Shown here: piece after piece, positions 9,969 through 18,125 of the stretch
Position numbering within the stretch: the stretch's first letter is position 1
Layout: the number at the start of each line of letters is the position of its first letter
Assembly (NCBI RefSeq): GCF_002215035.1
Contig: NZ_NKFP01000004.1
Location: 497,726-561,725 of the forward strand
DNA: 64,000 nucleotides
Direction of reading: 5' to 3'
Source of the DNA: Leptolyngbya ohadii IS1
GTDB lineage: Bacteria > Cyanobacteriota > Cyanobacteriia > Elainellales > Elainellaceae
Translations under genes and position numbers: made by a program
The notes under the pieces: model-generated
Database searches by the model: none
What the model was told of the DNA's origin: nothing
What the model saw: only the letters and a program-made list of their open reading frames with translations

Positions 9969-11435
9969 TTACGTCCAGCCGATCGCTGATGTGCTGACGA
10001 CCGATCGCAAATCAGAGGTCATTTCCACGGTGTAGTTAAACGGCGAACTGCCGGGAGTGGTTTGGGTCATTGCGGTTCCATCGGGGCGACGCGGAGCGAA
10101 CCAGGAATTTGCGCTGACGACCAGATTGCCTGCGCTGTTCTGGGTAATGCCCGTAATTTCCAGACTGTTGGAATTGCCGCTGCTCAGCACTGCTGAGAGG
10201 TAAGCTGCTTCAGTCATTTCCCCTGTTGCCGGATTCAAGCGGGCGATCACGGCGACTTTGGGACCGCCTCCTCTTCCATAACTGCGAAGCCACGGCTGAA
10301 CTGCCCCGCTGCTAGCTCGGCGGAAGTCCTGATCAGGAGTGCCCTGAGTGCCATCGACGCTGAACATCGCGTAGAGATTGCTGCCGCTCCAGAACAAGCC
10401 ATAGCCCCGCCCGTCTGCCCCTGTGACTTCATAGTTTGTTTTCACCCAGCGGTTTGCGGGATTAGTGCTGTCGAAGCTAGCGACGATCGGATTCTGATTA
10501 ATGCTCGTTACCTGCTGCATCCCAATGTAGATCGTTTGAGTGCCGACCGTGATTTTGGTGGCTCCTGTAGCGGCGATCGTGGCTTCACTGTCGTTCGGAG
10601 AGAACTTAGCAACGGTGCTGGATCGGATTGAGGAGATGGGGGCAGGGGAGGGAGTGGGCAGGGGAGCAGGGGAGGGGGAAATAGGGGCAGACGGAGGAGT
10701 TTCAAGTAGGGTGACGGTCAGGCTGTCGGCGCGAACGCTCCTGAGGATTGCTAGGGTTTCTCCAGCAGGATTCTGGACGATCGTACTTCCGGTTAAATTT
10801 CCGGTTAAATTTCCGGTTCCGGCAATCAGGCGGATTTTCTGAGCGGGGATTGAGCCAAAGTCGAGGCTGTCTTCACCCACGTTAAAATCGGTAATCACGC
10901 TGGCTTTTGTAATCTGGGCACTGCCCGATCGCAGCACAAATCGATCGCTATTTGCGCCGCCCGTCAGCTGATCAGTGCCGCCGTTGCCCGTCAAAATATC
11001 TGCACCGGAGCCGCCGAGTAGCCGATCGTTGCCTTTGCCTCCTATTAATTGATCATTGCCTGTTTCGCCCGACAGCTGATTATTGCCGCTGCCGCCCAGT
11101 AAGCGATCGTCTCCCGCTCCGCCCAAGAGTCGATCGTTTCCCTGATCGCCAGAAATCCAGTCTGCACCGCCTAAGCCCCGAATGCGATCGTTTCCACCTA
11201 GTCCCCGAATGCGATCGTTTCCGGTGGTTCCAGTTAGTTTGTTGTCTAGGCGATTGCCTGTAATGGAACGGTTAGCCGATCGGGAAAGCCCTTCAGCAGG
11301 TAAGGGATTGAGTTGGAGCGATCGGTTTCGAGAGAACGAGAAGTCGGAAGACGGGCTGATGTTGTCCTGTAGAAGCACGATATCGCCGGACAGATTACCT
11401 GCCTGCGTCTGATGGGAGAACTCTGCTCCAAGCAT
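9969..11435 (-). CDS. RTX-type calcium-binding repeat protein
   Basis: ATG 11435 is preceded by AGAGG at a good distance, so I prefer it over an upstream in-frame start at 11471. Residues of about 65-165 consist of nonapeptide repeats of the GGxGxDxLxG type (GNDRIRGLGG, GNDRLLGGAG, GADILTGNGG), which form a calcium-binding beta roll. The run ends in the usual SDRFVLRSG and VITDFNVGEDSLDFG cap. A proline-serine linker follows (about 235-255), and then a 230-residue C-terminal domain I do not recognise. Such proteins are usually exported by type I secretion, though no transporter is nearby. It may be an extracellular structural or adhesive protein. Confidence 0.8.
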   Translation of the reverse strand: MLGAEFSHQTQAGNLSGDIVLLQDNISPSSDFSFSRNRSLQLNPLPAEGLSRSANRSITGNRLDNKLTGTTGNDRIRGLGGNDRIRGLGGADWISGDQGNDRLLGGAGDDRLLGGSGNNQLSGETGNDQLIGGKGNDRLLGGSGADILTGNGGTDQLTGGANSDRFVLRSGSAQITKASVITDFNVGEDSLDFGSIPAQKIRLIAGTGNLTGNLTGSTIVQNPAGETLAILRSVRADSLTVTLLETPPSAPISPSPAPLPTPSPAPISSIRSSTVAKFSPNDSEATIAATGATKITVGTQTIYIGMQQVTSINQNPIVASFDSTNPANRWVKTNYEVTGADGRGYGLFWSGSNLYAMFSVDGTQGTPDQDFRRASSGAVQPWLRSYGRGGGPKVAVIARLNPATGEMTEAAYLSAVLSSGNSNSLEITGITQNSAGNLVVSANSWFAPRRPDGTAMTQTTPGSSPFNYTVEMTSDLRSVVSTSAIGWT

Positions 11436-11618
11436 GGTGGATACCTCTTGTTTGTCTACGGATTCGCGCAATGCGTCTCGGTAGAACCACCCTGGATTTC
11501 AATGCCTATCTTGTTATCGCCGCAGGACGATCGAATCTGCCTCAGAAAGTTTGCTGAAGTCACTACAAGAAAATGAATCCGCGGAATTACGAGTGTGACG
11601 GCGATCGTCTGCTGACCC

Positions 11619-11987
11619 CTATTCCCAGGCTTGTGGGGTTTGCCCTTCGATCGGAATCAGCAAACAGCCGTGAATTCTCCAAGTACCGTCGGGCTGCTGC
11701 TGCATCAGGTAAAGTGCCATCACCAGTTCGCCCTGGTCGCTCATGAGCATCACTTTTTGGGCGGGCATTCCTTCGATCGTCGTCAGGTCTTCAAAAATCA
11801 CCGATCGCGGACGGTAGACCGGAGCATAGCCACGCTGCACCATTCGCATAAAGTTTTCGGGTGTGCCGCACTGTGCTTGAATGCCGGGACTGGCAAAGGC
11901 AAAGGCTCCCGCCGCATCATCCTGCTGGAAGGCTTGAAGCTGGCGTTCAATCATGGCACGAATGGCAGCGCGATCGGTTGAATTCAC
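11619..11987 (-). CDS. DUF4864-like protein (122 aa)
   Basis: A small cytosolic-looking alpha-beta protein with the sequence of DUF4864 family members. It has an N-terminal helix RAAIRAMIERQLQAFQQDD, then AFAFASPGIQ, FMRMVQRGYAPVYRPRSV, and a C-terminal sheet ending GTWRIHGCLLIPIEG. The family resembles NTF2-like folds and has no known activity. The start is GTG at 11987. The first 63 codons and 131 bases upstream are copied in inverted orientation at 12176-12494, so the native upstream region may not be shown correctly here. Confidence 0.7.
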   Translation of the reverse strand: MNSTDRAAIRAMIERQLQAFQQDDAAGAFAFASPGIQAQCGTPENFMRMVQRGYAPVYRPRSVIFEDLTTIEGMPAQKVMLMSDQGELVMALYLMQQQPDGTWRIHGCLLIPIEGQTPQAWE

Positions 11988-12118
11988 TCGCTTTGACGAC
12001 CTTCAGTTGAAAATAACTTGCCCTTAAAAATGACTTCTACGGGCGGCTCCTACGGCTCGAACCAGTTGAAATTATCCCACGACTCGATCGGGTCGGGCTT
12101 CTTCAGATTCGTAGGGGG
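11800..12118. repeat. Left arm of a 319-bp perfect inverted repeat
   Basis: This arm covers the first 63 codons of the DUF4864 gene and its upstream 131 bases. Its exact reverse complement is at 12176-12494, separated by a 57-base spacer. The distal 150 bases (11969-12118) also recur in direct orientation at 12485-12634. Confidence 0.9.
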
Positions 12119-12175
12119 ACGATCGCTGCTCCATGCCCACCAGGCAGCCCCACACTGGCATTCGTAGAATTCCTG

Positions 12176-12494
12176 CCCCCTACGAATCTGAAGAAGCCCG
12201 ACCCGATCGAGTCGTGGGATAATTTCAACTGGTTCGAGCCGTAGGAGCCGCCCGTAGAAGTCATTTTTAAGGGCAAGTTATTTTCAACTGAAGGTCGTCA
12301 AAGCGAGTGAATTCAACCGATCGCGCTGCCATTCGTGCCATGATTGAACGCCAGCTTCAAGCCTTCCAGCAGGATGATGCGGCGGGAGCCTTTGCCTTTG
12401 CCAGTCCCGGCATTCAAGCACAGTGCGGCACACCCGAAAACTTTATGCGAATGGTGCAGCGTGGCTATGCTCCGGTCTACCGTCCGCGATCGGT
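12176..12494. repeat. Right arm of the 319-bp inverted repeat
   Basis: The exact reverse complement of 11800-12118. It ends in CGCGATCGGT, a 10-base word shared with 11969-11978, where the sequence switches to a direct copy. Confidence 0.9.
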
Positions 12495-12543
12495 TGAATT
12501 CACTCGCTTTGACGACCTTCAGTTGAAAATAACTTGCCCTTAA
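12307..12543 (+). pseudogene. Truncated inverted copy of the DUF4864 gene
   Basis: This frame starts with the same 63 residues as the intact gene at 11619-11987 (MNSTDRAAIRAM to YRPRSV). It then runs into 15 unrelated residues encoded by the copied upstream region and stops at 12543. It has lost the C-terminal half and is unlikely to be functional. Identity to the parent is complete over the copied part, so the copy is either very recent or an amplification or assembly product. Confidence 0.8.
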
Positions 12544-12634
12544 AAATGACTTCTACGGGCGGCTCCTACGGCTCGAACCAGTTGAAATTATCCCACGACT
12601 CGATCGGGTCGGGCTTCTTCAGATTCGTAGGGGG
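12485..12634. repeat. Direct copy of 11969-12118
   Basis: 150 bases identical to the region just upstream of and overlapping the DUF4864 start. Bases 12630-12649 are in turn the reverse complement of 12161-12180, the spacer of the large inverted repeat. Together these show three successive changes of template within 650 bases. Confidence 0.85.
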
Positions 12635-12645
12635 CAGGAATTCTA

Positions 12646-12893
12646 CGAACAAAGCCAAGCAATTCCACAAAGGACAAAAATTCCGATAAAGGAAAGAATA
12701 TTAAGGTAACTCATCGCGTTAGGTAGATTGAGGATAAGGCGTTCAGCGTCAGAACCAGTCAGGACTAAATTTAGTCCTGACTGGTTCTGACGCTGAACGC
12801 CTTATCCTCAATCTACCTAACGCGATGAGTTACCTTAATATTCTTTCCTTTATCGGAATTTTTGTCCTTTGTGGAATTGCTTGGCTTTGTTCG
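12646..12893. repeat. 248-bp perfect palindrome with no spacer
   Basis: The two 124-base arms are exact reverse complements. The centre lies between 12769 and 12770 in GGACTAAATTTAGTCC. The right arm contains the start codon and first 23 codons of the nucleoside transporter, plus about 55 bases before it. The left arm is therefore probably a fold-back copy, and the true upstream region of the transporter is not visible. The stretch 12544-12824 holds nothing else. Confidence 0.95.
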
Positions 12894-14261
12894 GAGAATC
12901 GCAATCCCAAGTATTTTCCCTGGCGCGTGGTAATGATGGGTATTCTGTTACAGCTTGTCCTGGGGGCATTGGTGTTTGCGCTGCCGTTGACCCGCGACAT
13001 TCTGAACGGATTTAGTCAAATTCTTGATAGTTTGTTTGTGGCGGCGGATTTTGGTGCAAGGTTTATCTTTGGTCGCAATATTGTTCCTCTGCCGAATCAG
13101 CCTTCGGACGTTAATCTTGGCTATATTTTCGCTTTTCGTGCCCTGCCAACGGTCATCTTTTTCTCTGGTTTGATGGCGTTGTTGTATAGCGTGGGCGTCA
13201 TTCAAGTCATTACGAATATTTTCGCCAAAATTTTCTATAACATCATGCGCCTGAGTGGGGCAGAATCTCTGAGTGGTGCGGCAAATATTTTTGTGGGGAT
13301 TGAGGCGGCGATCGTCGTGCGTCCCTTCATTGCCAAAATGACCCGCAGCGAACTCTGTGCGATTCTTGCCTGCTGCTTTGGTACAGCGGCATCCTCGACG
13401 CTGGCGATTTATGTGAGCTTCCTGCGTCCCGTGTTTCCGAATATCTTGGGACATCTGGTGTCTGCTTCGATCATGGCGATTCCGGCTTGCTTTGTGCTGT
13501 CGAAGATTCTCGTTCCCGAAACGGAAGTACCTTTAACCGCAGGCGGCATTCCCGATGAGCGGACAATGATTGCTCTGGAACGCGGAAGCGGTCAGCCCGA
13601 AACTATTGCTGATGAGGCGATCGAACGAACCAGCCCAATGGATGCGGCGATCGTGGGGGCGCTGGAGGGGGTGAAAATGGCGGTGGCGATCGCGGCGGTG
13701 CTGATTGTGATTCTGGGATTGGTGTCGCTGATCAACCAGTTCTTTGGTTTTCTGGGCAATTTACCTGATCCGATCGGAGCTGTGTTCCAGGTCGTCACGC
13801 TGCAAAATATCCTCGGTGTGCTGTTCCTGCCGCTGACTGTACTGACGGGCGTTTCACTGGAATGGAATGAGCTTTGGCAATCTTCGGTAATTATTGGGCG
13901 ACGACTGTTTGAAACGGCGATTCCGCCCTACCAGGCACTTGCGGCGGCTGCACAGGAAGGCAAACTGGATGACCGCGCCCTGCTAATTGTCAGCTATGCC
14001 CTGTCCGGATTTGCCCATATTCCCTCTGTTGGAATCTTTGTTGGCGGTACGTCTGCCCTGGCTCCCTCTCGGCGTAAGGAAATCGCGGAATTGGGGTGGA
14101 AGGCTCTGTTTATCGGGACGCTGGCAACGCTGATGATCGCCTGTGTCGCAGGAGTATTCGATACTGGAAGCGCGAGTATTCTGGGCACACCAACTCTACC
14201 CGCTGAAATGGCTCCTTCTCCGACAGCTGCTCCAAGTCCGGCTCCTTCTCCGAGTCCTTAG
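12825..14261 (+). CDS. Concentrative nucleoside transporter (NupC/CNT family)
   Basis: A 478-residue multi-pass inner membrane protein of the CNT family, which imports nucleosides with sodium or protons. The N-terminal membrane helices (ILSFIGIFVLCGIAWLCSENR), the inverted-repeat core with SLSGAANIFVGIEAAIVVRPF and the C-terminal gate-like core ALSGFAHIPSVGIFVGG are typical. A proline-serine tail (residues 460-478) is unusual but harmless. The first 23 codons lie in the right arm of a perfect palindrome, so the assembled promoter is doubtful. No purine or pyrimidine salvage gene is adjacent. Confidence 0.9.
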   Translation: MSYLNILSFIGIFVLCGIAWLCSENRNPKYFPWRVVMMGILLQLVLGALVFALPLTRDILNGFSQILDSLFVAADFGARFIFGRNIVPLPNQPSDVNLGYIFAFRALPTVIFFSGLMALLYSVGVIQVITNIFAKIFYNIMRLSGAESLSGAANIFVGIEAAIVVRPFIAKMTRSELCAILACCFGTAASSTLAIYVSFLRPVFPNILGHLVSASIMAIPACFVLSKILVPETEVPLTAGGIPDERTMIALERGSGQPETIADEAIERTSPMDAAIVGALEGVKMAVAIAAVLIVILGLVSLINQFFGFLGNLPDPIGAVFQVVTLQNILGVLFLPLTVLTGVSLEWNELWQSSVIIGRRLFETAIPPYQALAAAAQEGKLDDRALLIVSYALSGFAHIPSVGIFVGGTSALAPSRRKEIAELGWKALFIGTLATLMIACVAGVFDTGSASILGTPTLPAEMAPSPTAAPSPAPSPSP

Positions 14262-14267
14262 ATCTTT

Positions 14268-14300
14268 CAAAGTCCCTCAGGATTGAGGAATTTAGGGGGC
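14268..14300. repeat. Dispersed intergenic palindromic repeat
   Basis: A copy of the CAAAGTCCCTC..GATT..GAGG..TTTAGGGGGC element, located seven bases after the transporter stop codon and between convergent genes. Confidence 0.55.
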
Positions 14301-14359
14301 GTTAAAGCCACACCGTACAGCCGGAGATCTATCTATACACAGCAAATTCCCCAGCACCA

Positions 14360-15139
14360 TCAATAGCTAATCAACTGCGCCGATTGATTAAAAAACTGGC
14401 GATCGAGTCCCTGAACCAGCAGAGAAGTCGCGCAAAGAGTCGCGAACGCCAGAATAAACATAATCAGCATTTGGTAGGCGGCAGCATTGAGGGGACTCAC
14501 GCCGCTAAGAAGCTGTCCGGTGATCGTTCCTGGCAGTGTGACAATCCCGACGATGAGCATTTGGTTCAGGGTGGGAATTAGTCCGGCTTTGATCGCTTCC
14601 CGACGGTAGACAGCGGTTGCCTGCTGCGGGGTTGCCCCCAGGCTCAAATGGGTTTCGATGTCCTGACGGCTATTGTTTAACGTACTGACAAACCGTTCGC
14701 CGCCGATCGTTGCACTATTCATCGCACCGCCTAACAAAATTCCCGCTAGCGGCACAAGGTATTGCGGCTCAAACCAGGGATCGGGACGCAGTACCAGCAA
14801 ATTCACATACGCCAGTGTCAGAGCCGTTGTAAGCAGAATTGATCCGCCTGCGATCGGCAGAAGTGCCGGAATTTTTTTGCTGATCCGGTTGCGTGCTACC
14901 ACTGCCGCGATCGCCGCCATCACCGCAATAATTAGCAGTACGGCGATCGGATTATTCAGCGCAAACACAATTTCCAGCATATAGCCAACTGCTGTGAGTT
15001 GGACGATCGTGCGTCCCGTCGCAATTGCTAGATTCCAGGCTAGACCCAGTCGTTGCCATGCAGAGAGGGCGATCGCAATCAGTACCAGTCCCAGGGCGAA
15101 CCCCATTCTGACCAGATCTAGCTCGATTAATCCATTCAT
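14360..15139 (-). CDS. fetB: FetB-type ABC transporter permease (UPF0014)
   Basis: A 259-residue integral membrane protein with about seven spans. It matches the UPF0014/YbbM family: IATGRTIVQLTAVGYMLEIVF near the N terminus, PLAGILLGGAMNSATIGGERF in the middle, and REAIKAGLIPTLNQMLIVGIVTLPGTITGQLLSG as the coupling region. In E. coli FetB works with the ATPase FetA to export iron. No fetA-like ATPase is visible beside it in this window, so the partner must be elsewhere. The iron role is inferred from the family. Confidence 0.85.
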   Translation of the reverse strand: MNGLIELDLVRMGFALGLVLIAIALSAWQRLGLAWNLAIATGRTIVQLTAVGYMLEIVFALNNPIAVLLIIAVMAAIAAVVARNRISKKIPALLPIAGGSILLTTALTLAYVNLLVLRPDPWFEPQYLVPLAGILLGGAMNSATIGGERFVSTLNNSRQDIETHLSLGATPQQATAVYRREAIKAGLIPTLNQMLIVGIVTLPGTITGQLLSGVSPLNAAAYQMLIMFILAFATLCATSLLVQGLDRQFFNQSAQLISY

Positions 15140-16858
15140 GCTTTTTCGCTTCGGTTTGCTTGATTTCCAGGTAATCTGAGGAATTCGGCTGTTTTAATTT
15201 GTATTTCAAATTGCCAGGATGCCGATGATCAGAGGTTGAATCAGGGCATCCTCGATAGCGTGCATTTATCCTTTCAACAACGCTGTGAGCTGCTGCCATG
15301 AACCTGCCATTTATTGTAGATGTTGCGATCGGGCTAGTTTTGATTTACCTCATCCTCAGCCTGCTCTCCTCGGAAATTCAGGAAATTTTGGCGACCATTC
15401 TGCAATGGCGAGCCGCCCATTTGAAAAAGTCGATCGAAATTCTGCTGATGGGCGATGGCGCGGTTCAGAGCGACTACCTGAAGCTGGCAAAGCAGGGAAT
15501 GTTCCAAACCCCTGACCAGATTGCCCAACACGCGGTTGGCTTTCTGCCGGATGACGACCCCAATAAGTTCGCGATGCAAAGCCTGATTCAATCCCAGTTT
15601 GAAACGCTGCGGGGCAATGCGGAAGAACGGACAGGGGCGATCGTTCAGGAACTTGAAACTAAAGGTTTTTTCAACAGCGCCCCGGATGACATACATTCGG
15701 TTTCGATTAAGAAACAAATTCACCAGCGGCTCCGCGATGCCCTGCTAGTGGAAGAACTCTATCGCGCTAGAGCCGTAACCCAGCGAATCTACAACGATCC
15801 CCTGATTCGCAATATCAGCCAGAATGCGCGGGAAGGTGTTGAGGGCTTAGCTCGCACAGTAACGCGATCGGTCATTACGCTGGGCAGGAAGAATACCACG
15901 CTCGATCGCGGCAACGAGCCGTCTTACATTCCGTCAGAAACCTTTGCGACGACGCTGCTGGACATTCTGAATGTGCCCCAGTTTACCCGTCGTTTGACGG
16001 CGCTGAATCTGCGAATTCTGGTTCAGGATCAAATCGTGTCTGATATCGAGGATGCGGTGCGAAAGTACCAGAGCCAGGGCAGAAGTCTGGAACTCAATCG
16101 CTTTATCGATACGGGCTTTAACAAGTTCAACGATAAATTGCGCCTCGTCATCAAAGCCTTTGTAGACCAGCGGATTAGTCTGGAGTTGGCAATCAGTCTG
16201 ATTCGCGGCGAACTGGTCGAATACGTCAACAATTCCCTTGCAATTCGTAAAAAGCTGGCGGCATCCCAGGAAACCAATCATGGGCGATCGATCGCCCCAG
16301 GAGACCTGGAAGCGTTTGACGCCTTTGTGAATCAGCTTATTTCCATCCGGCAACTTGTTTTTTATGAAGATCCCCAGGGCGAATATCGCAATACAGACGA
16401 GCTAATGCGCCAGCTTCAGCCCAGCGTTGCCCAGGTGATGAAGGCGTTCCGCAGCGATCTCCAGGACGTGGATCGGAAATACCAGCGATTCACTGATGGC
16501 GGCTCCTTTAGAACCAATCCCAACCTTCAATCCGGCTACCAGGAAATCATTGCCCTCTACGATGAAATTCGTCGGGATGCCCAGGGCATTGCCCAGACCC
16601 TTCCCTTCTCCGTTCGCGCCAGTTTGGATGTGCTGGCAGAGCGTGCCAAAATTAATTTCACCCAGGCAACTCAAGAAATCCAACGCGCCCAGGATGACCT
16701 CTATCAGTTCAAAACCGAAATTGAGAAATGGTTTAACCGATCGATGGATCGTGCCTCTGGTGTGTACAAGCGGAATGCAAAAGGCGTAGGGTTTTTAATT
16801 GGTCTGACGATCGCCCTCGTCGTTAACGCGGATACTGTCCACATTGCCCAGCGTCTCG

Positions 16859-16958
16859 CCTTCTCCGTTCGCGCCAGTTTGGATGTGCTGGCAGAGCGTG
16901 CCAAAATTAATTTTGGCACGCTCTGCCAGCACATCCAAACTGGCGCGAACGGAGAAGG
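16859..16958. repeat. 100-bp perfect palindrome inside the broken membrane-protein gene
   Basis: The left half (16859-16913) is a direct copy of 16604-16658. The right half is its reverse complement. The centre is at 16908/16909 within the self-complementary word AAATTAATTT, where the strand apparently folded back. Confidence 0.9.
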
Positions 16959-17038
16959 GAAGGGTCTGGGCAATGTGGACAGTATCCGCGTTAACGACGA
17001 GGGCGATCGTCCGGTCGCTTGCCCGTGTTTCGCACGTT
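16959..17038. repeat. Chained inverted copies of flanking sequence
   Basis: After the palindrome the sequence continues as the reverse complement of the bases before 16604. At CTGGGCAATG it jumps to the reverse complement of about 16851-16806. At GCGATCGTC it jumps again to the reverse complement of about 17505-17467. Each jump is at a 9-10 base word common to both templates. Confidence 0.85.
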
Positions 17039-17203
17039 AATCAGCTTATTTCCATCCGGCAACTTGTTTTTTATGAAGATCCCCAGGGCGAATATCGCAA
17101 TACAGACGAGCTAATGCGCCAGCTTCAGCCCAGCGTTGCCCAGGTGATGAAGGCGTTCCGCAGCGATCTCCAGGACGTGGATCGGAAATACCAGCGATTC
17201 ACT
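17039..17203. repeat. Direct copy of 16330-16494
   Basis: 165 bases identical to an earlier part of the same gene. The copy is entered at the shared word AATCAGCTTA and left just before native sequence resumes. Confidence 0.9.
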
Positions 17204-17562
17204 TCAGGCGGAACCTGCTCCTGTGGCAACCAATCCTGCAACGAATGAATCTCTAGATTGCATCGAACAAGCTGTCGAAAATGTGACAGACCTACCGCTA
17301 GGCTGGGGTGAACAAAACCTGACGGAACAAATGCCGCTGAACCAGAGCAGTACGGCTCCCTGGTGGCTTCCCCTGTGGTATCACGTCAAGCGGCTGATGG
17401 GCTGGATCGTCAGCGGGTTAGCAATCTCGATGGGTGCAGCCTTCTGGTTTGAGTTCCTGAGTAAGCTGATTAACGTGCGAAACACGGGCAAGCGACCGGA
17501 CGATCGCACTACAACCTAGTCCTGTCTAATTCTCAACTAACACCGATCGAGGAATTCAACCC

Positions 17563-17985
17563 TTGCAGCCTCTTCCAAACTCTGAGAATGCGCTGGTACT
17601 GCGAACAGACTTTAGCGATGATGTCGTTTGGGAAAAAATTTGTGAGGCAATTCAGCAGCCCGATCCCGTTCTGGGATTTCAAGCCTACGTGGAGTTTTTG
17701 GACGATCGCCAATATGAATGCATTTCCGTGAACGAGCTGCCCGCCCTTCTACCTTCAGGACCCAATTACCTATTTATGTTCATCGTCGATCGCATAACAG
17801 TTGCCCATTCCGAACATCCAGTTCTGGTGCTGAATCTAGAAACGCGCCCAGCTCAAACCTTTCGCACTATACCGTCTCAGATGTGGGCCGTTGAGAATAA
17901 TTTGTCGATCGCCAACATGGACTTTGAGGAATTCACTAATGCAGTCGATTCGGACGGCATCTTTCGCGGTTTCCCAATTCAGTAG
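17563..17985 (+). CDS. DUF6924-like hypothetical protein (140 aa)
   Basis: The start is TTG at 17563, with GAGG about ten bases upstream and no better start nearby. The protein begins LVLRTDFSDDVVWEKICEAI, continues with FQAYVEFLDDRQY, and ends with FRTIPSQMWAVENNLSIANMDFEEF and a DGIFRGF tail. These blocks match my memory of the DUF6924 family of bacterial proteins, whose function is unknown. It is soluble, without signal or membrane segments, and lies 43 bases after the broken membrane-protein gene. Confidence 0.7.
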   Translation: MQPLPNSENALVLRTDFSDDVVWEKICEAIQQPDPVLGFQAYVEFLDDRQYECISVNELPALLPSGPNYLFMFIVDRITVAHSEHPVLVLNLETRPAQTFRTIPSQMWAVENNLSIANMDFEEFTNAVDSDGIFRGFPIQ

Positions 17986-18064
17986 GGTTGCCAAAAATCA
18001 TGCGTTACGCTGCGCTAACACATCCTATGCCCCAGCTACGCCGCAGCACACGGGATATTTAAAA

Positions 18065-18110
18065 TCAAAGTCCCTCTCTCAGAATTGGGAGAGGGATTTA
18101 GGGTGAGGGC
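18065..18110. repeat. Dispersed intergenic palindromic repeat
   Basis: A longer copy of the element: TCAAAGTCCCTCTC, AGAATT and GAGAGGGATTTAGGGT can fold into a stem. It lies between convergent genes and, read on the minus strand, could also end lepA transcription. Confidence 0.55.
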
Positions 18111-18125
18111 GGCTCGGAAGCCAAA

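Larger units (their letters stand above)
15298..17519 (+). pseudogene. Large conserved membrane protein, interrupted by a scrambled segment
   Basis: The frame from ATG 15298 encodes an N-terminal membrane helix (IVDVAIGLVLIYLILSLLSSEIQEILAT). A long helical cytosolic part and a second hydrophobic segment near residue 500 follow. Native sequence ends at 16858 (HIAQRL). From 16859 to 17203 the DNA is a patchwork of inverted and direct copies of nearby sequence, and the open frame ends at 17040. The native C terminus resumes at 17204 in another frame and runs to the stop at 17517-17519. It contains DLPLGW and a last membrane segment (IVSGLAISMGAAFWFEFL) followed by NVRNTGK. I recognise this architecture as a conserved cyanobacterial membrane protein of unknown function. 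As assembled the gene cannot make a full protein. Confidence 0.75.

Noticed and set aside
12220-12260. GGTTCGAGCC resembling a tRNA T-loop
   Set aside because: No matching anticodon arm, acceptor stem or D-loop around it; the sequence belongs to the copied upstream region.
12176-12494. The large inverted repeat as the ends of a transposon
   Set aside because: The arms contain half a host gene, and there is no transposase or target duplication. The pattern is serial copying rather than transposition.
12948-13454. 168-residue minus-strand frame opposite the nucleoside transporter
   Set aside because: A shadow of the transporter gene; the composition is rich in His, Arg and Gln, without any fold pattern.
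16844-17248. 134-residue frame across the scrambled region
   Set aside because: Composed of copied fragments in mixed orientation; a product of the rearrangement.
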